Origin: Bdellovibrionales bacterium
GTDB taxonomy: Bacteria; Bdellovibrionota; UBA1018
DNA length: 64,000 bases
Direction: 5' to 3'
Assembly: GCA_018266355.1 (NCBI GenBank)
Contig: JAFEAP010000029.1
Span: 140,305 to 204,304, forward strand
The translations under genes were made by a program, and so were the position numbers. Under the pieces are notes generated by a model. That model did no database searches. It was not told the origin of the DNA and worked only from the letters and a program-made list of their open reading frames with translations. Every line of letters starts with the position of its first letter. The first letter of the stretch is position 1. Below are positions 16,273 to 25,020 of the stretch, in pieces.

Positions 16273-17003
16273 AGGCGCTCCAGTCGTTTTCTCATTTTAT
16301 AGAAGTCCTCGGAGCGGACGATCGGATTCAAAAGAGGGGCGTAGAAAGCGATCGTTCTCCGAGCCTTGTCTTTCAGCGCTTCGTTGTCGGTCTCGAGCTG
16401 ACCCTTCGTTTTCGAAGGGATCCGATCGAAATAATTCACGAGCCCGCGGGGGTCGTAACCGGCCTTATAGACCCGGTCGACGGTGGACTCGATCGCGCGC
16501 TCGTTCTCGAGGATTCCGAACGCCCAGACCTTCATCGGGTCGGGATCGGCGCGCGCGGATTCCTGGATCAGGCGTTCGCGGAACTCGGAACCCTGGGAAC
16601 GTTCCCACGCGAGCGCGATCGCGGCCGCGATTTCGTTCTCGAATTTGAGGGCGCGCAGGACGCGCACGTCGAAGAAGATCTTTCCGCCGGGCACCGCCCA
16701 GACGGAAGGTTGGTATCCGGCAGTGGTCGTGCTGACGAGCTCGACTTGGATCTCGGACTTTCCGGGCGGGAAAAGACGGAGGGCGAGGTGGGTGAGGTAG
16801 GTCTCGATCTCCTTGTTGTCCATGAAGGCGACTCGGCGACGGAAGGCGAGCTCGATTTGGCCGACGAATTCCTTCGGCGGCTCGGCGAGGAGCGCTTCGT
16901 GCGCGGGATCCTTTCCGGCGGGAACCGTCGAACACCCGGCGGAGAGGAGAAGCGGGAAAAACGCGATGAGAATCGGCGACCACCGGCCTAAGGTCTTGAA
17001 CAT
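16269..17003 (-). CDS. M48-like lipoprotein with lost zinc site
   Basis: The 244-residue product starts at an ATG preceded by GGAG and has the lipobox LLSAGC (Cys near residue 24). The mature part follows M48 metalloprotease order: WAVPGGKIFFDVRVLRALKFENEIAAAIA, where the family has a PGG then a helix with HExxH, and later the AGYDPRGLVNYFDRI block near the third ligand. At the catalytic helix the sequence is ALAWER, so both His and the Glu are gone. It is therefore a probable pseudo-protease, perhaps a scaffold for cell-wall enzymes. It is translationally coupled to the AmgK-like gene. Confidence 0.7.
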   Translation of the reverse strand: MFKTLGRWSPILIAFFPLLLSAGCSTVPAGKDPAHEALLAEPPKEFVGQIELAFRRRVAFMDNKEIETYLTHLALRLFPPGKSEIQVELVSTTTAGYQPSVWAVPGGKIFFDVRVLRALKFENEIAAAIALAWERSQGSEFRERLIQESARADPDPMKVWAFGILENERAIESTVDRVYKAGYDPRGLVNYFDRIPSKTKGQLETDNEALKDKARRTIAFYAPLLNPIVRSEDFYKMRKRLERL

Positions 17004-17092
17004 GAAAAGGACTCCACCCTCACTCGAGTTTAACTCGGGAGGAGGGAATCGAGGTAGTCGGCGAAATTTGCCCATCGCGGACCGGAAACGCA

Positions 17093-17136
17093 TTCGGGCC
17101 CTCCGAACCGGGGTTCACCCGGCCCGAGGGCCCGAA
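17093..17136. terminator. Strong symmetric hairpin between LysM gene and M48-like gene
   Basis: TTCGGGCCCT and AGGGCCCGAA form a perfect 10-base-pair stem with a further GGG/CCC hairpin inside. There is no good T-tract on either strand, so it may be a weak terminator or processing hairpin after the LysM gene. The rest of the 17004-17198 gap shows nothing else. Confidence 0.4.
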
Positions 17137-17198
17137 CGATTTTGGATTTCGAATTGGAACGGTCGGACAATGCCGAGCGGTAAACTCGCTTTCGCGAA

Positions 17199-18143
17199 CT
17201 ACTGCTTCGTCGTCGGAGTGCCCGGGACGCTCGCTTCTTGGAAGGAGCTCGGGTTCCGCGCTTGGGAAGGATCGCCGCCCGTCGGGTCGGTCGCCGCTTC
17301 CTCGCTCGGAGCCGAGTCTTCGTGCGCGAGAGGCTTGCCGCCTTCCGGCATCGTGTAGCGGAGGAAGAATCCGGCGTAGATGCGGTTCGGGTCCTTCACG
17401 AGCCCGTCGTTCATCTTCCAGAGGTCTTTCCACTTCGACTGCGTGCCGTAGATATCGCCCGAGATGATCCCGAGGGTATCGCCCGACTTGATGAGGTATT
17501 TTTCGAAACCGTTGTAGTAGCTCTCGTTCGGAGCGTTATCGACCTTCAGCTGGGTGCCTTTTACGAGGCGAGCCGGATCCGAGATACGGTCCGAGTTCGC
17601 GTCGAGGATCTTACGCCACTGGTAAACGTCGCCGTAAACCATGAACGCGATCTTCATGAGGGTGTCGCCCGAGCGGACTTCGTAAAGCTCGGAACCGCCG
17701 CTCGACGCCGGAGCGGAGGGAGCCGGAGCTTCCGTCGTCGCTTCCGCGGTGACCGATCCGGCCGGAGCCGATTCGTTCATCGAAGGAGGCGCGTCGAAAG
17801 ACGGGCTGTTCGCCGGCATGTCGGCCGGGGGCGTATTTTCCGCCACCGTCGCGTCGGGTGCCGAAGCATCCGCCGTCGTGGTCGGAACATCGACCGAAGC
17901 TTCCGGGGCCAAGCCGTCCGCCGAGGCCGCTTCTTCAGGGGCTCCGGCATCGGCAACCGTGCCGTCCGCCGCCGGCTGATCCATCTGATCAGGCAGCTGG
18001 TCGGTCGCCGCGTCGACCACCGGTAACTCATCGGCGGAGACTTCGCTCGAGTCAGAAACGCTCGAAGAAGAGCAACCCGCCAAGGTCATCGATCCGGCAA
18101 TCGCGAGAATCAATGCGAATAGATAATATTGTTTCTTGTCCAT
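17199..18143 (-). CDS. LysM-domain lipoprotein
   Basis: The lipobox MTLAGC (Cys near residue 24) follows a clear signal peptide. Residues 25-150 are an Ala/Pro/Asp/Glu-rich low-complexity linker. Two LysM modules follow: YEVRSGDTLMKIAFMVYGD and YLIKSGDTLGIISGDIYGT, each with the WRKIL/WKDLW-type second helix. Such proteins bind peptidoglycan while anchored in a membrane. The ATG has GGAG 8 bases upstream. It is a single gene on the minus strand between the kinase gene and the recycling operon. Confidence 0.85.
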   Translation of the reverse strand: MDKKQYYLFALILAIAGSMTLAGCSSSSVSDSSEVSADELPVVDAATDQLPDQMDQPAADGTVADAGAPEEAASADGLAPEASVDVPTTTADASAPDATVAENTPPADMPANSPSFDAPPSMNESAPAGSVTAEATTEAPAPSAPASSGGSELYEVRSGDTLMKIAFMVYGDVYQWRKILDANSDRISDPARLVKGTQLKVDNAPNESYYNGFEKYLIKSGDTLGIISGDIYGTQSKWKDLWKMNDGLVKDPNRIYAGFFLRYTMPEGGKPLAHEDSAPSEEAATDPTGGDPSQARNPSSFQEASVPGTPTTKQ

Positions 18144-18216
18144 ATTCGATCTCCGCAGATCTCCTCGGATAGAAACCGCTTAGCCTTAAGAAATTCTTTC
18201 GGATTCCTGCGATTGC

Positions 18217-18882
18217 TCAGCCTTTAGAGGCCGAGACCTTCGAATCGAGGAAAAGGTCGCGCTGGTCGAGGGCGCCGACGATTTTTTGACTGACGAGTTC
18301 GAAATCTTCCGGATTCTTCAGGAAGTTCAGGTCGTCGCTGTCGATGATGAGCTTTTTTCCGAGCGAATACGAAGACATCCAGTCATCGTAATAACGGTTC
18401 AAGCTCGAAAGGTAATCGTCCGGAATGTTCTTTTCGTATTCTCTGCCGCGGAGCGCGATTTGCTCCTTCAGCTTCGGCAACGACTTCCGGAGGTAAAGCA
18501 CGAGATCCGGGGGGTTGAGGAAGGATACCATCGACTCGTAGAGGTCGAGGTAGTTCCGGTAGTCCCGCTCGCTCATCATTTTCGTCTCGTAAAGGTTCCG
18601 GGCGAAGATGTTCGCGTCTTCGTAGATGCTCCGGTCTTGGATCGCGGAATTCGCGCCTTCGGTCACGAGCTGATGGGCCTTAAAGCGGTGATTTAAGAAG
18701 AAGATTTGGAGGGGGAAGGACCAGCGGGACATGTCCTTGTAGAAGTCCGCCAGGTACGGATTGTCCGCGACGACTTCGAAGTGGGCTTCCCACCCGAAAC
18801 GACGGGAGAGCATATTCGTCAGGGTCGTCTTACCGGTGCCGATGTTCCCTGCGATCGCGATAAAGATCTTCTGACTGCTCAA
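18217..18882 (-). CDS. Deoxynucleoside kinase
   Basis: The 221-residue protein has the P-loop AGNIGTGKTTL, the DRSIYEDANIFARNL motif (DRS/ERS of this family) and the lid region with Arg residues (LRKSLPKLKEQIALRGREYE). These define the dNK/dCK/dGK kinases that salvage deoxynucleosides to monophosphates. The specific base cannot be read. The start is TTG with a GGGGGAG ribosome-binding site 5 bases upstream. A TTGACT-N18-TATCCC pair at 18913-18942 on the minus strand is a possible promoter. Confidence 0.85.
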   Translation of the reverse strand: MSSQKIFIAIAGNIGTGKTTLTNMLSRRFGWEAHFEVVADNPYLADFYKDMSRWSFPLQIFFLNHRFKAHQLVTEGANSAIQDRSIYEDANIFARNLYETKMMSERDYRNYLDLYESMVSFLNPPDLVLYLRKSLPKLKEQIALRGREYEKNIPDDYLSSLNRYYDDWMSSYSLGKKLIIDSDDLNFLKNPEDFELVSQKIVGALDQRDLFLDSKVSASKG

Positions 18883-18951
18883 GCGAACTCCCCCCTAATA
18901 CCCTTCCTTAAAGGGATAGATGGGTCGGAGGATTTAAGTCAACCCTCGAAG

Positions 18952-19962
18952 TCAAACCTTTGACGGCCTGGGCGACGAAGAAGCCGCGCTCGGCGAAGGC
19001 GTCGGCGTCGGAAGAACGGCCCGGAGTTGCTGCCGGGTGTCGTTCGCAGTGCGTTGAATCGCTTCGGCATCGAAGGGATCGAAGACGAACTCGGCACCGC
19101 GCTTCGGTTTCTGGGCAAGGCGGGCGGCGAGGAGTTTTTCCCAAGCGGTCAGATCGCGGTCGACGGCGAGCAGCTGGTGCGGACTCTCGGCCTGAGCGAG
19201 CCGAAGCCGGATCGCCGCGAGCGCGGTCTGGAGGTGGGCCGGATTCGCCTTCGCGTCCGATTCGAAGGTCGCGAGCGCCTCGGTCTTTTTTCCCGAGGCG
19301 AGCAGGGCTTCTCCCCACCAGAGCGGGATCAATTCGTTCGTCGGTTCGGGATTTTTAGGTCCTCCGGCGAGCGCGGTGAAAATCGGAAGCGCTTCCTCGA
19401 AATGGTTTCGGAGCGCGGCCGCGCGCGCGCGCCAGAGCTGGGTTTCCGGGGTTTTTCCGTGGATCCGCTCGAGCTGGTCGAGGAATTTCAGCGCGAGATC
19501 CGCGTTTCCGTCGAGGACTTCGCACTGGGCGAGTCGCAGGAGGACGTCGAGGTGGGCTTGGTCCTTCTCGAGTGCGTGTTCGAGCCGTTCGCAGGCCTGC
19601 GGATAGACGTGTTTCATGAGCCAATCGAGACCTTGCTGGTAAAACCGGAAGCTCTCTTTCGAGATGAACGCGCGAGCCGCGATGTCCGCTTGGCGATTCA
19701 GCCGGTATTTCTTCAGGATCTCGAGCGCCTCTTCCCGGCGATTCAACCGCAGGAGCACTTGGCCGAGATCCTGGGCGATGGTGATCGACTCCGGCTCGTC
19801 CTCGTTCAACTCCTTCAGCATCGGCAGGGCCTCGCTCCATTTTTGGGCCGCGAGGAGTTTTTGGGCGTCTTCGTAGTCCCCGGCCGTGGCCGATCCGGCC
19901 GCGACTCCGACCATGACTCCCGTGATCAGCGATGCTAGGCTGAAATCGAATGGCAAGCGCAT
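18952..19962 (-). CDS. Secreted TPR-repeat protein
   Basis: An N-terminal signal peptide ends near SATAG (residue 28) and is followed by consecutive TPR helices from residue 35 to about 290, such as WSEALPMLKELNEDEPESITIAQDL-type pairs and DLALKFLDQLERIHG. The C-terminal tail is Thr/Pro/Ser-rich. Function is unknown beyond protein-protein contacts in the periplasm. The start may be ATG 19962 or GTG 19980; the GTG has the better GAGGG site. In either case its 5' end overlaps that of the divergent gene starting at 19950. Confidence 0.7.
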   Translation of the reverse strand: MRLPFDFSLASLITGVMVGVAAGSATAGDYEDAQKLLAAQKWSEALPMLKELNEDEPESITIAQDLGQVLLRLNRREEALEILKKYRLNRQADIAARAFISKESFRFYQQGLDWLMKHVYPQACERLEHALEKDQAHLDVLLRLAQCEVLDGNADLALKFLDQLERIHGKTPETQLWRARAAALRNHFEEALPIFTALAGGPKNPEPTNELIPLWWGEALLASGKKTEALATFESDAKANPAHLQTALAAIRLRLAQAESPHQLLAVDRDLTAWEKLLAARLAQKPKRGAEFVFDPFDAEAIQRTANDTRQQLRAVLPTPTPSPSAASSSPRPSKV

Positions 19963-21062
19963 CGCTTCGCATTTCAACACTTTCCCTCGGGCTTGTCATC
20001 TTGGCCGGAGGGCTGGCCCTCCCGGTCCGCGCGGACGATCCGATGGAGATCGCGGAAACGAAGGAAATCGAAGCCAAGGCGTACGACCTCACCACGATCC
20101 GTCCGAGCAAGTCGGGACGCGTGTATCTCTTCCAGAAGGCCGACGCCGAGATGCCGGTCGCGGGGAAAATCTTCCTCCTTCGCGAAGGCGAGACGCCGGT
20201 GATGGCGTTCCGAGTGCTGAAGACCTATCCGCAGTCGATGCGGATCGCGGCGAAAAAACTCCTGCCTTACGACGGGTTTCCGGCGCTCGACCGCGGATCG
20301 AAGTTCCGGGCCTTCGAGAAAATCGGGGACAAGGTCGCGCCGGTTCCGCCGTCGCCCGAGGATTTAAAGGATCTCCAGGAACTCGAAAGCGCGCCGACCG
20401 AAGAACTCCCGGCCGCGCCGACCGAGGAAGCCCCGGCGGCTCCCGCGGAAGAGACGCCGCCGCCTCCGGCGGACGAGTTGACGGAAACTCCGGCCGCGCC
20501 GACCGAAGAAACCCCGCCGGGAGAACCCGCTCCGGAAGCTTCGCCCGAGACGCCGCCCGAACCGCCGCGCGACGAAGACGCGGAGATGAAGGACACCGAG
20601 GACGAAGACGAAGCGGACGAGATCGGGATCTATTATCCGAACTTCTTCACGATGGCGGTCGGGCTGATCAACAACTCGAACGTCGTCGGACCGAACCCGA
20701 AGCTCGGGGGCAGCCTCCTTTACTCGCGGAACTTCGGAAACGAGTGGGCGGGCGAAGTCGGACTCTCGTATTACAAGTCGGGCAACACCGATACGGGCGT
20801 CACCATGACGGCGATGCCGTTTTCCGGGACGATCCGCTATCTGCATCGTTACAACGACCTTTGGACGCCGTACGTTTATGCGGGCGGGGTATACACCTAC
20901 ATCTCCTCGCAGATCGGAGCGACGAAGAAGCAGCTCGCGGCGGCCCAACTCCTCTCTCCGGCGTTCGGCGTCGGAACCTTCCTCCAAACCGGTCCGAATT
21001 GGTACCTGCGGGCGACCCTCGGTTACGACACCATCGGAATCGGAATCTCGCTTAGGTTTTAA
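19950..21062 (+). CDS. Secreted protein with acidic Pro/Glu linker and outer-membrane barrel-like C-terminus
   Basis: A signal peptide (residues 1-28, cleavage at VRA) precedes a small domain to residue 130. Next come about 90 residues of Pro/Ala/Glu repeats and an Asp/Glu stretch. The last 160 residues alternate in a beta-barrel manner (LGGSLLYSRNFGNEWAGEVGLSYY) and end in LGYDTIGIGISLRF, with the C-terminal Phe typical of outer-membrane barrels. The barrel is small, perhaps eight strands. Function unknown. It is followed at 12 bases by the LptM-like gene. Confidence 0.65.
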   Translation: MASASLRISTLSLGLVILAGGLALPVRADDPMEIAETKEIEAKAYDLTTIRPSKSGRVYLFQKADAEMPVAGKIFLLREGETPVMAFRVLKTYPQSMRIAAKKLLPYDGFPALDRGSKFRAFEKIGDKVAPVPPSPEDLKDLQELESAPTEELPAAPTEEAPAAPAEETPPPPADELTETPAAPTEETPPGEPAPEASPETPPEPPRDEDAEMKDTEDEDEADEIGIYYPNFFTMAVGLINNSNVVGPNPKLGGSLLYSRNFGNEWAGEVGLSYYKSGNTDTGVTMTAMPFSGTIRYLHRYNDLWTPYVYAGGVYTYISSQIGATKKQLAAAQLLSPAFGVGTFLQTGPNWYLRATLGYDTIGIGISLRF

Positions 21063-21074
21063 GGAATCGATCGA

Positions 21075-21272
21075 ATGGAAAAACGCCGCCTCTTCATCGT
21101 CATGGGAATCCTCGGAGCCTTCGCCGGCGCGTGCGGCGTGAAGGGCCCGCCCCTTCCGCCGGTCGCGGATACTCCCCAAGCGTCGGACGGTCCGGCGATG
21201 GGCGGCGCGACGGCGGAGCCTTCGCCCGTGCCTTCGCCTTCTCCGAAACCGAAAGCGAAGAAACGGCGCTAA
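21075..21272 (+). CDS. lptM: LptM-like small lipoprotein
   Basis: This 65-residue lipoprotein has the lipobox AGAC and continues CGVKGPPLPP, close to the CGxKGPLxxP start of mature LptM (YifL), which helps LptD assembly at the outer membrane. The tail is Pro/Ser/Lys-rich. The gene lies 16 bases upstream of lysA, where lptM is found in many proteobacteria, which supports the call. The homology is short and the functional link is by analogy. Confidence 0.7.
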   Translation: MEKRRLFIVMGILGAFAGACGVKGPPLPPVADTPQASDGPAMGGATAEPSPVPSPSPKPKAKKRR

Positions 21273-21288
21273 AGCCGAACGGAAATCG

Positions 21289-22569
21289 ATGCCGAAACCG
21301 CTCGAATACTTCACTTACCGCGATGGGATCCTTTCCGCCGAAGAGGTGGCGCTCACGGAACTCGCCGAAAAGTTCGGGACTCCGACTTATGTCTACTCGA
21401 AGGAAGCTTTTCTCGCCCCGCTTCGCGACCTCGAGCGCGGCCTCGCCGGTCTCGACCACCTCGTCTGCTTCGCGGTGAAAGCGAATTCGAACCTCTCGGT
21501 CTTGAAACTCCTCGCGGAAGCGGGGGCGGGGATGGACCTCGTTTCCGGGGGGGAACTCCGGCGTGCCCTTCGCGCGGGCGCGGATCCCGGAAAGCTCGTG
21601 TTCTCCGGCGTGGGGAAATCCCTGGCCGAAATCGACGAAGGCCTCGCGCATCCGTTGCATTCCTTCAACGTCGAATCGGTCGTGGAGCTGAAGCTCCTCA
21701 GCGACCGCGCGAAAGCGGCGGGAAAACGGGCGCGGGTCGCGCTTCGCTTCAATCCCGACGTCGATCCGAAGACCCACCCCTACATTTCGACCGGGCTGAA
21801 GAAGAACAAATTCGGCCTCCAGCGCGCCGAGATCCTCGCGCTATTGAAACGGCACGAGTTCGCCGGCGTGCGGATCGCCGGACTTTCCATCCACATCGGC
21901 AGCCAGATCCTCTCGCTTTCCCCGTTCGAGGACGCGTTCAAGAAAACGAAACGCATGGTCGGCGAAATCGAGTCGATCCTCGGCTCGCCGCTCGAGTTCC
22001 TCGATCTCGGGGGCGGCCTCGGCATCCCTTACCGAAACGAGAAGCCGCCTTCGATCGAGGCGTACACGAAACTCATCCGAAAACATTTCGGACCGAAGTC
22101 CGAGATCGACGGGCGATACCGGATCCTACTCGAACCCGGGCGAACGATCGCGGGAAACTCGGGCGTCCTCCTTTCGCGCGTGCTTTACCGAAAACCCCGG
22201 AAAACGAAGGACTTCGTCATCGTCGACGCCGGCATGAACGACCTCGTCCGCCCGGCGCTTTACGGGAGCTACCACGAGATCGTTCCCGTCGAGGCCGCGC
22301 GCGGAAAAGGCAAGCGCCGGAAATGCGACGTCGTCGGACCGGTCTGCGAGAGTTCGGATTGCTTCGCGTCGGATCGCCCGCTCGCCGATCGGATCGAAGG
22401 CGGCGATCTCGTCGCGTTCCTCTCGGCCGGGGCGTACGGGATGAGCATGGCGAGTCAGTACAACACGCGCGGACGTCCGGCGGAGGTCCTCGTCGACGGC
22501 GAAGGATATCGGTTGATCCGCAAACGCGAAACGTTCGAAGACCTGATCGGGTCGGAGGTGTTCCGATGA
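21289..22569 (+). CDS. lysA: Diaminopimelate decarboxylase LysA
   Basis: LysA converts meso-diaminopimelate to lysine with pyridoxal phosphate. The PLP lysine is in CFAVKANSNLSVLK, the glycine loop is LDLGGGLGIPY, and the dimer-site GPVCESSDCFA is intact. Substrate residues appear in LLEPGRTIAGNSG. The 426-residue length is normal. It overlaps dapA by ATGA, so the lptM-lysA-dapA-dapB set is one operon. Confidence 0.95.
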   Translation: MPKPLEYFTYRDGILSAEEVALTELAEKFGTPTYVYSKEAFLAPLRDLERGLAGLDHLVCFAVKANSNLSVLKLLAEAGAGMDLVSGGELRRALRAGADPGKLVFSGVGKSLAEIDEGLAHPLHSFNVESVVELKLLSDRAKAAGKRARVALRFNPDVDPKTHPYISTGLKKNKFGLQRAEILALLKRHEFAGVRIAGLSIHIGSQILSLSPFEDAFKKTKRMVGEIESILGSPLEFLDLGGGLGIPYRNEKPPSIEAYTKLIRKHFGPKSEIDGRYRILLEPGRTIAGNSGVLLSRVLYRKPRKTKDFVIVDAGMNDLVRPALYGSYHEIVPVEAARGKGKRRKCDVVGPVCESSDCFASDRPLADRIEGGDLVAFLSAGAYGMSMASQYNTRGRPAEVLVDGEGYRLIRKRETFEDLIGSEVFR

Positions 22570-23486
22570 GAAATGAACCGATGCGCGGAATTTATACCGC
22601 GATCGCGACGCCGTTCGCGGCGGACGGGGAAATCGATTTTCCGGCGCTCGACCGCATCCTCGATCAGCAAACGCGCGCGGGCGTCCGCGGTTTCGTCGTT
22701 TGCGGCACGACGGGCGAGAGTCCGACCCTCTCGAAGGAAGAAAAGGAAAAGCTTCTCCGCCATGTCCACGACTACGCGAAGGGGAAATCCCTCGACCTGG
22801 TCGCCGGCACGGGCACGAACGACACGCGCGAGAGTATTTTGCTCACGAAAATGGCCGAGAAGATCGGATACCGACGATTCCTCGTCGTCGTTCCGTACTA
22901 CAATAAACCGAGCCAGGCCGGACTCCTCGCCCACTTCACCGCGATCGCCGATGCGGTCGGAGAAGGAATCGTCGTCCTTTACAACGTCCCCGGCCGTACG
23001 GGGATTTCGCTCGCCGTCGATACGATCGTCGCCCTCGCCGCGCATCCGAAGATCCGCGCGATCAAGGAGGCGAGCGGGGACCTGAAATTCCTCGCCGATC
23101 TCCGCGCAGGGCTCGCCGCGAAGAATCGCTCGCTCGACCTCCTTTCGGGGGACGACGCGACCTACTATCCGTTTCTTCTCGGCGGGGGACACGGCGTGAT
23201 CTCCGTCGCGAGCCACGTCTGTCCGCGCGGGATGCTCGAGATCGAAGCCGCCGTGAAAGCCGGCGACCGGACTCGCGGCGATCGGCTCCAAGCCGAGTAC
23301 CTGCCGCTTTTCACCGATCTCTTCGTCGAAGCGAACCCCGGGCCGCTCAAATGGATGCTCGAACGACTCGGGCTATGCGAAAACCGGTTCCGTTTGCCGC
23401 TCGTTCCGATCGGCGAAAAGGCGGCGACGAAACTCGAGACGGTCGTCGCGGGATATCGTGTGGACGGCGGGCAATACGTGAAATGA
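22566..23486 (+). CDS. dapA: 4-hydroxy-tetrahydrodipicolinate synthase DapA
   Basis: DapA condenses pyruvate with aspartate semialdehyde in diaminopimelate synthesis. The family motifs are present: CGTTGESPTLSKEEK, YNVPGRTGISL (catalytic Tyr) and the Schiff-base lysine in IKEASGDLKFL. The 306-residue length is slightly above average. The ATG at 22566 overlaps the lysA stop; ATG 22581 is an alternative that trims five residues. Confidence 0.95.
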   Translation: MRNEPMRGIYTAIATPFAADGEIDFPALDRILDQQTRAGVRGFVVCGTTGESPTLSKEEKEKLLRHVHDYAKGKSLDLVAGTGTNDTRESILLTKMAEKIGYRRFLVVVPYYNKPSQAGLLAHFTAIADAVGEGIVVLYNVPGRTGISLAVDTIVALAAHPKIRAIKEASGDLKFLADLRAGLAAKNRSLDLLSGDDATYYPFLLGGGHGVISVASHVCPRGMLEIEAAVKAGDRTRGDRLQAEYLPLFTDLFVEANPGPLKWMLERLGLCENRFRLPLVPIGEKAATKLETVVAGYRVDGGQYVK

Positions 23487-23496
23487 CGGATCGGAA

Positions 23497-24210
23497 ATGA
23501 CGACGACGAAGAAGCTGAAACTCGGTCTCGTCGGCGCCGGCGGGCGCATGGGAACGGAAGTCCGGAAACTCCTCGCGGAATCGCGATTCTCCGCCCGAAT
23601 CGAACTCGTCGCGGCGCCGGGCGCGGACGACCCGCTCGATCCGCTCTTCGACGCGGACGTATGGCTCGAGTTTTCCTCGCCTAAGGCGGTGACTCTTCTC
23701 CTCGCGGAGGCCGAGCGAAGGAAAACGAAGATTCCTTTCGTGATCGGTACGACGGGTTGGAGTCCCGACGAAGATGCGGCCGTCCTCGCGTCCGCGAAGA
23801 CGATGCCGATCCTGCGGGCGTCGAACTTTTCGCTCGGCGTTTTTCTTTGCCGAGCGGCGCTTCGGGACTGGGCGGGATATCCCGAACTCGCCGACTGGCG
23901 AGTGACGATGCGGGAACTCCACCACACCCGGAAAAAAGACGCACCGAGCGGTACGGCGCTATCGCTGCGCGAGGCACTCGGCCGAGAGATCGCGATCACG
24001 AGCGTTCGCGAGGGAGACATCGTGGGAATTCACGAAGTTATCCTCGAGAGCGCGACCGAGAAGTTGACGCTCGTTCACGAAGCGAAGAGCCGCGCGGTCT
24101 TCGCCGAGGGCGCGCTCGAAGCGGCGATTCGCCTCGCGCGGGCGACGCCCGGAATGCTCCCTAAACGCGTGCTCGGACTGGAAGATTTGTATTTGAGCCG
24201 CGGTGCGTGA
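23497..24210 (+). CDS. dapB: 4-hydroxy-tetrahydrodipicolinate reductase DapB
   Basis: DapB reduces the DapA product with NAD(P)H. The Rossmann loop LVGAGGRMGTEV, the IGTTGWSPDE segment and the catalytic/substrate motif ELHHTRKKDAPSGTAL are present. At 237 residues it is shorter than the typical 250-270, with a reduced segment between the Rossmann loop and the GTTG motif, as seen in several short-form DapB proteins. It closes the lysine operon; an etf promoter lies within its last codons. Confidence 0.92.
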   Translation: MTTTKKLKLGLVGAGGRMGTEVRKLLAESRFSARIELVAAPGADDPLDPLFDADVWLEFSSPKAVTLLLAEAERRKTKIPFVIGTTGWSPDEDAAVLASAKTMPILRASNFSLGVFLCRAALRDWAGYPELADWRVTMRELHHTRKKDAPSGTALSLREALGREIAITSVREGDIVGIHEVILESATEKLTLVHEAKSRAVFAEGALEAAIRLARATPGMLPKRVLGLEDLYLSRGA

Positions 24211-24222
24211 AGCACGTATAAC
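24193..24222 (+). promoter_or_regulatory. Probable sigma-70 promoter of etfB-etfA
   Basis: TTGAGC and TATAAC are separated by 18 bases, with start near 24229. The pair straddles the end of dapB and precedes the AAAGGA ribosome-binding site of etfB. Match to consensus is moderate at -35 and good at -10. Confidence 0.5.
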
Positions 24223-24246
24223 GGGTAAGAATTCAAAGGAAAACCC

Positions 24247-25020
24247 ATGAACTTATACGTCTGCATCAAGCAGGTTCCGGATACGGAAACCAAGATTAAA
24301 CTGAACGCCGATTCGAGCGGCATCGACCCCGCCGGGATCAAATGGATCCTCTCGCCTTACGACGAGTTCGCCGTCGAGGAAGCCCTCCGGTTGAAGGAAA
24401 AGAACGCGGGTTCGACGGTCACCGTCATTTCCGCGGGCCCCACCCGGGTCGTGGAAGCGATCCGTACCGCGCTCGCGATGGGCTGCGATAACGGCATCCA
24501 CGTCGAGATCCCGGAATCCGCCGACAACAACTTCGCCGCGAAAGCCCTCGCCGGCGCGCTGAAGAAAGAGGCGAAAGTCGACCTGGTGTTCACGGGGAAA
24601 GAAGCGATCGACGACGGCGCGGCCCAAACCTCCCAGCTCATCGCGGAACACTTCGGCATGCCGTGCGTGACCGTCGTCCTCGGCGCCGAATACGGTGCGA
24701 CGTCCGTGAAATGCAAACGCGAAGTCGAAGGCGGCGCCTTCGAAATGGTGGAGACGGCGCTCCCGGCGCTCCTCGCCGCCCAAAAGGGATTGAACGAACC
24801 CCGTTACGCGTCTTTGCCGAACATCATGAAGGCGAAGAAGAAGGAAGTGAAACTCCTCAAGGCCGCCGACGTCGGCGCGTCCGAAGCGGACCAGAAAATC
24901 AAGTACAAGAACTTCCAACTCCCGCCGCCGAAGCAGGCCGGGAAGAAAATCGCGGGCGAGCCGGCCGCGCAAGCGAAGGAACTCGTACGCGCCCTCCACG
25001 AAGAAGCGAAGGTGGTCTAA
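24247..25020 (+). CDS. etfB: Electron transfer flavoprotein beta subunit
   Basis: EtfB with EtfA carries electrons from acyl-CoA dehydrogenases to a membrane oxidoreductase. The 257-residue protein starts MNLYVCIKQVPDTETKIKL, the family opening, and has AMGCDNGIHV-type and TGKEAIDDGAAQTSQLIAE nucleotide-binding segments. The loop AAQKGLNEPRYASLPNIMKAK is the EtfB signature region. It abuts etfA directly (stop then ATG) and the membrane partner follows. Confidence 0.95.
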   Translation: MNLYVCIKQVPDTETKIKLNADSSGIDPAGIKWILSPYDEFAVEEALRLKEKNAGSTVTVISAGPTRVVEAIRTALAMGCDNGIHVEIPESADNNFAAKALAGALKKEAKVDLVFTGKEAIDDGAAQTSQLIAEHFGMPCVTVVLGAEYGATSVKCKREVEGGAFEMVETALPALLAAQKGLNEPRYASLPNIMKAKKKEVKLLKAADVGASEADQKIKYKNFQLPPPKQAGKKIAGEPAAQAKELVRALHEEAKVV

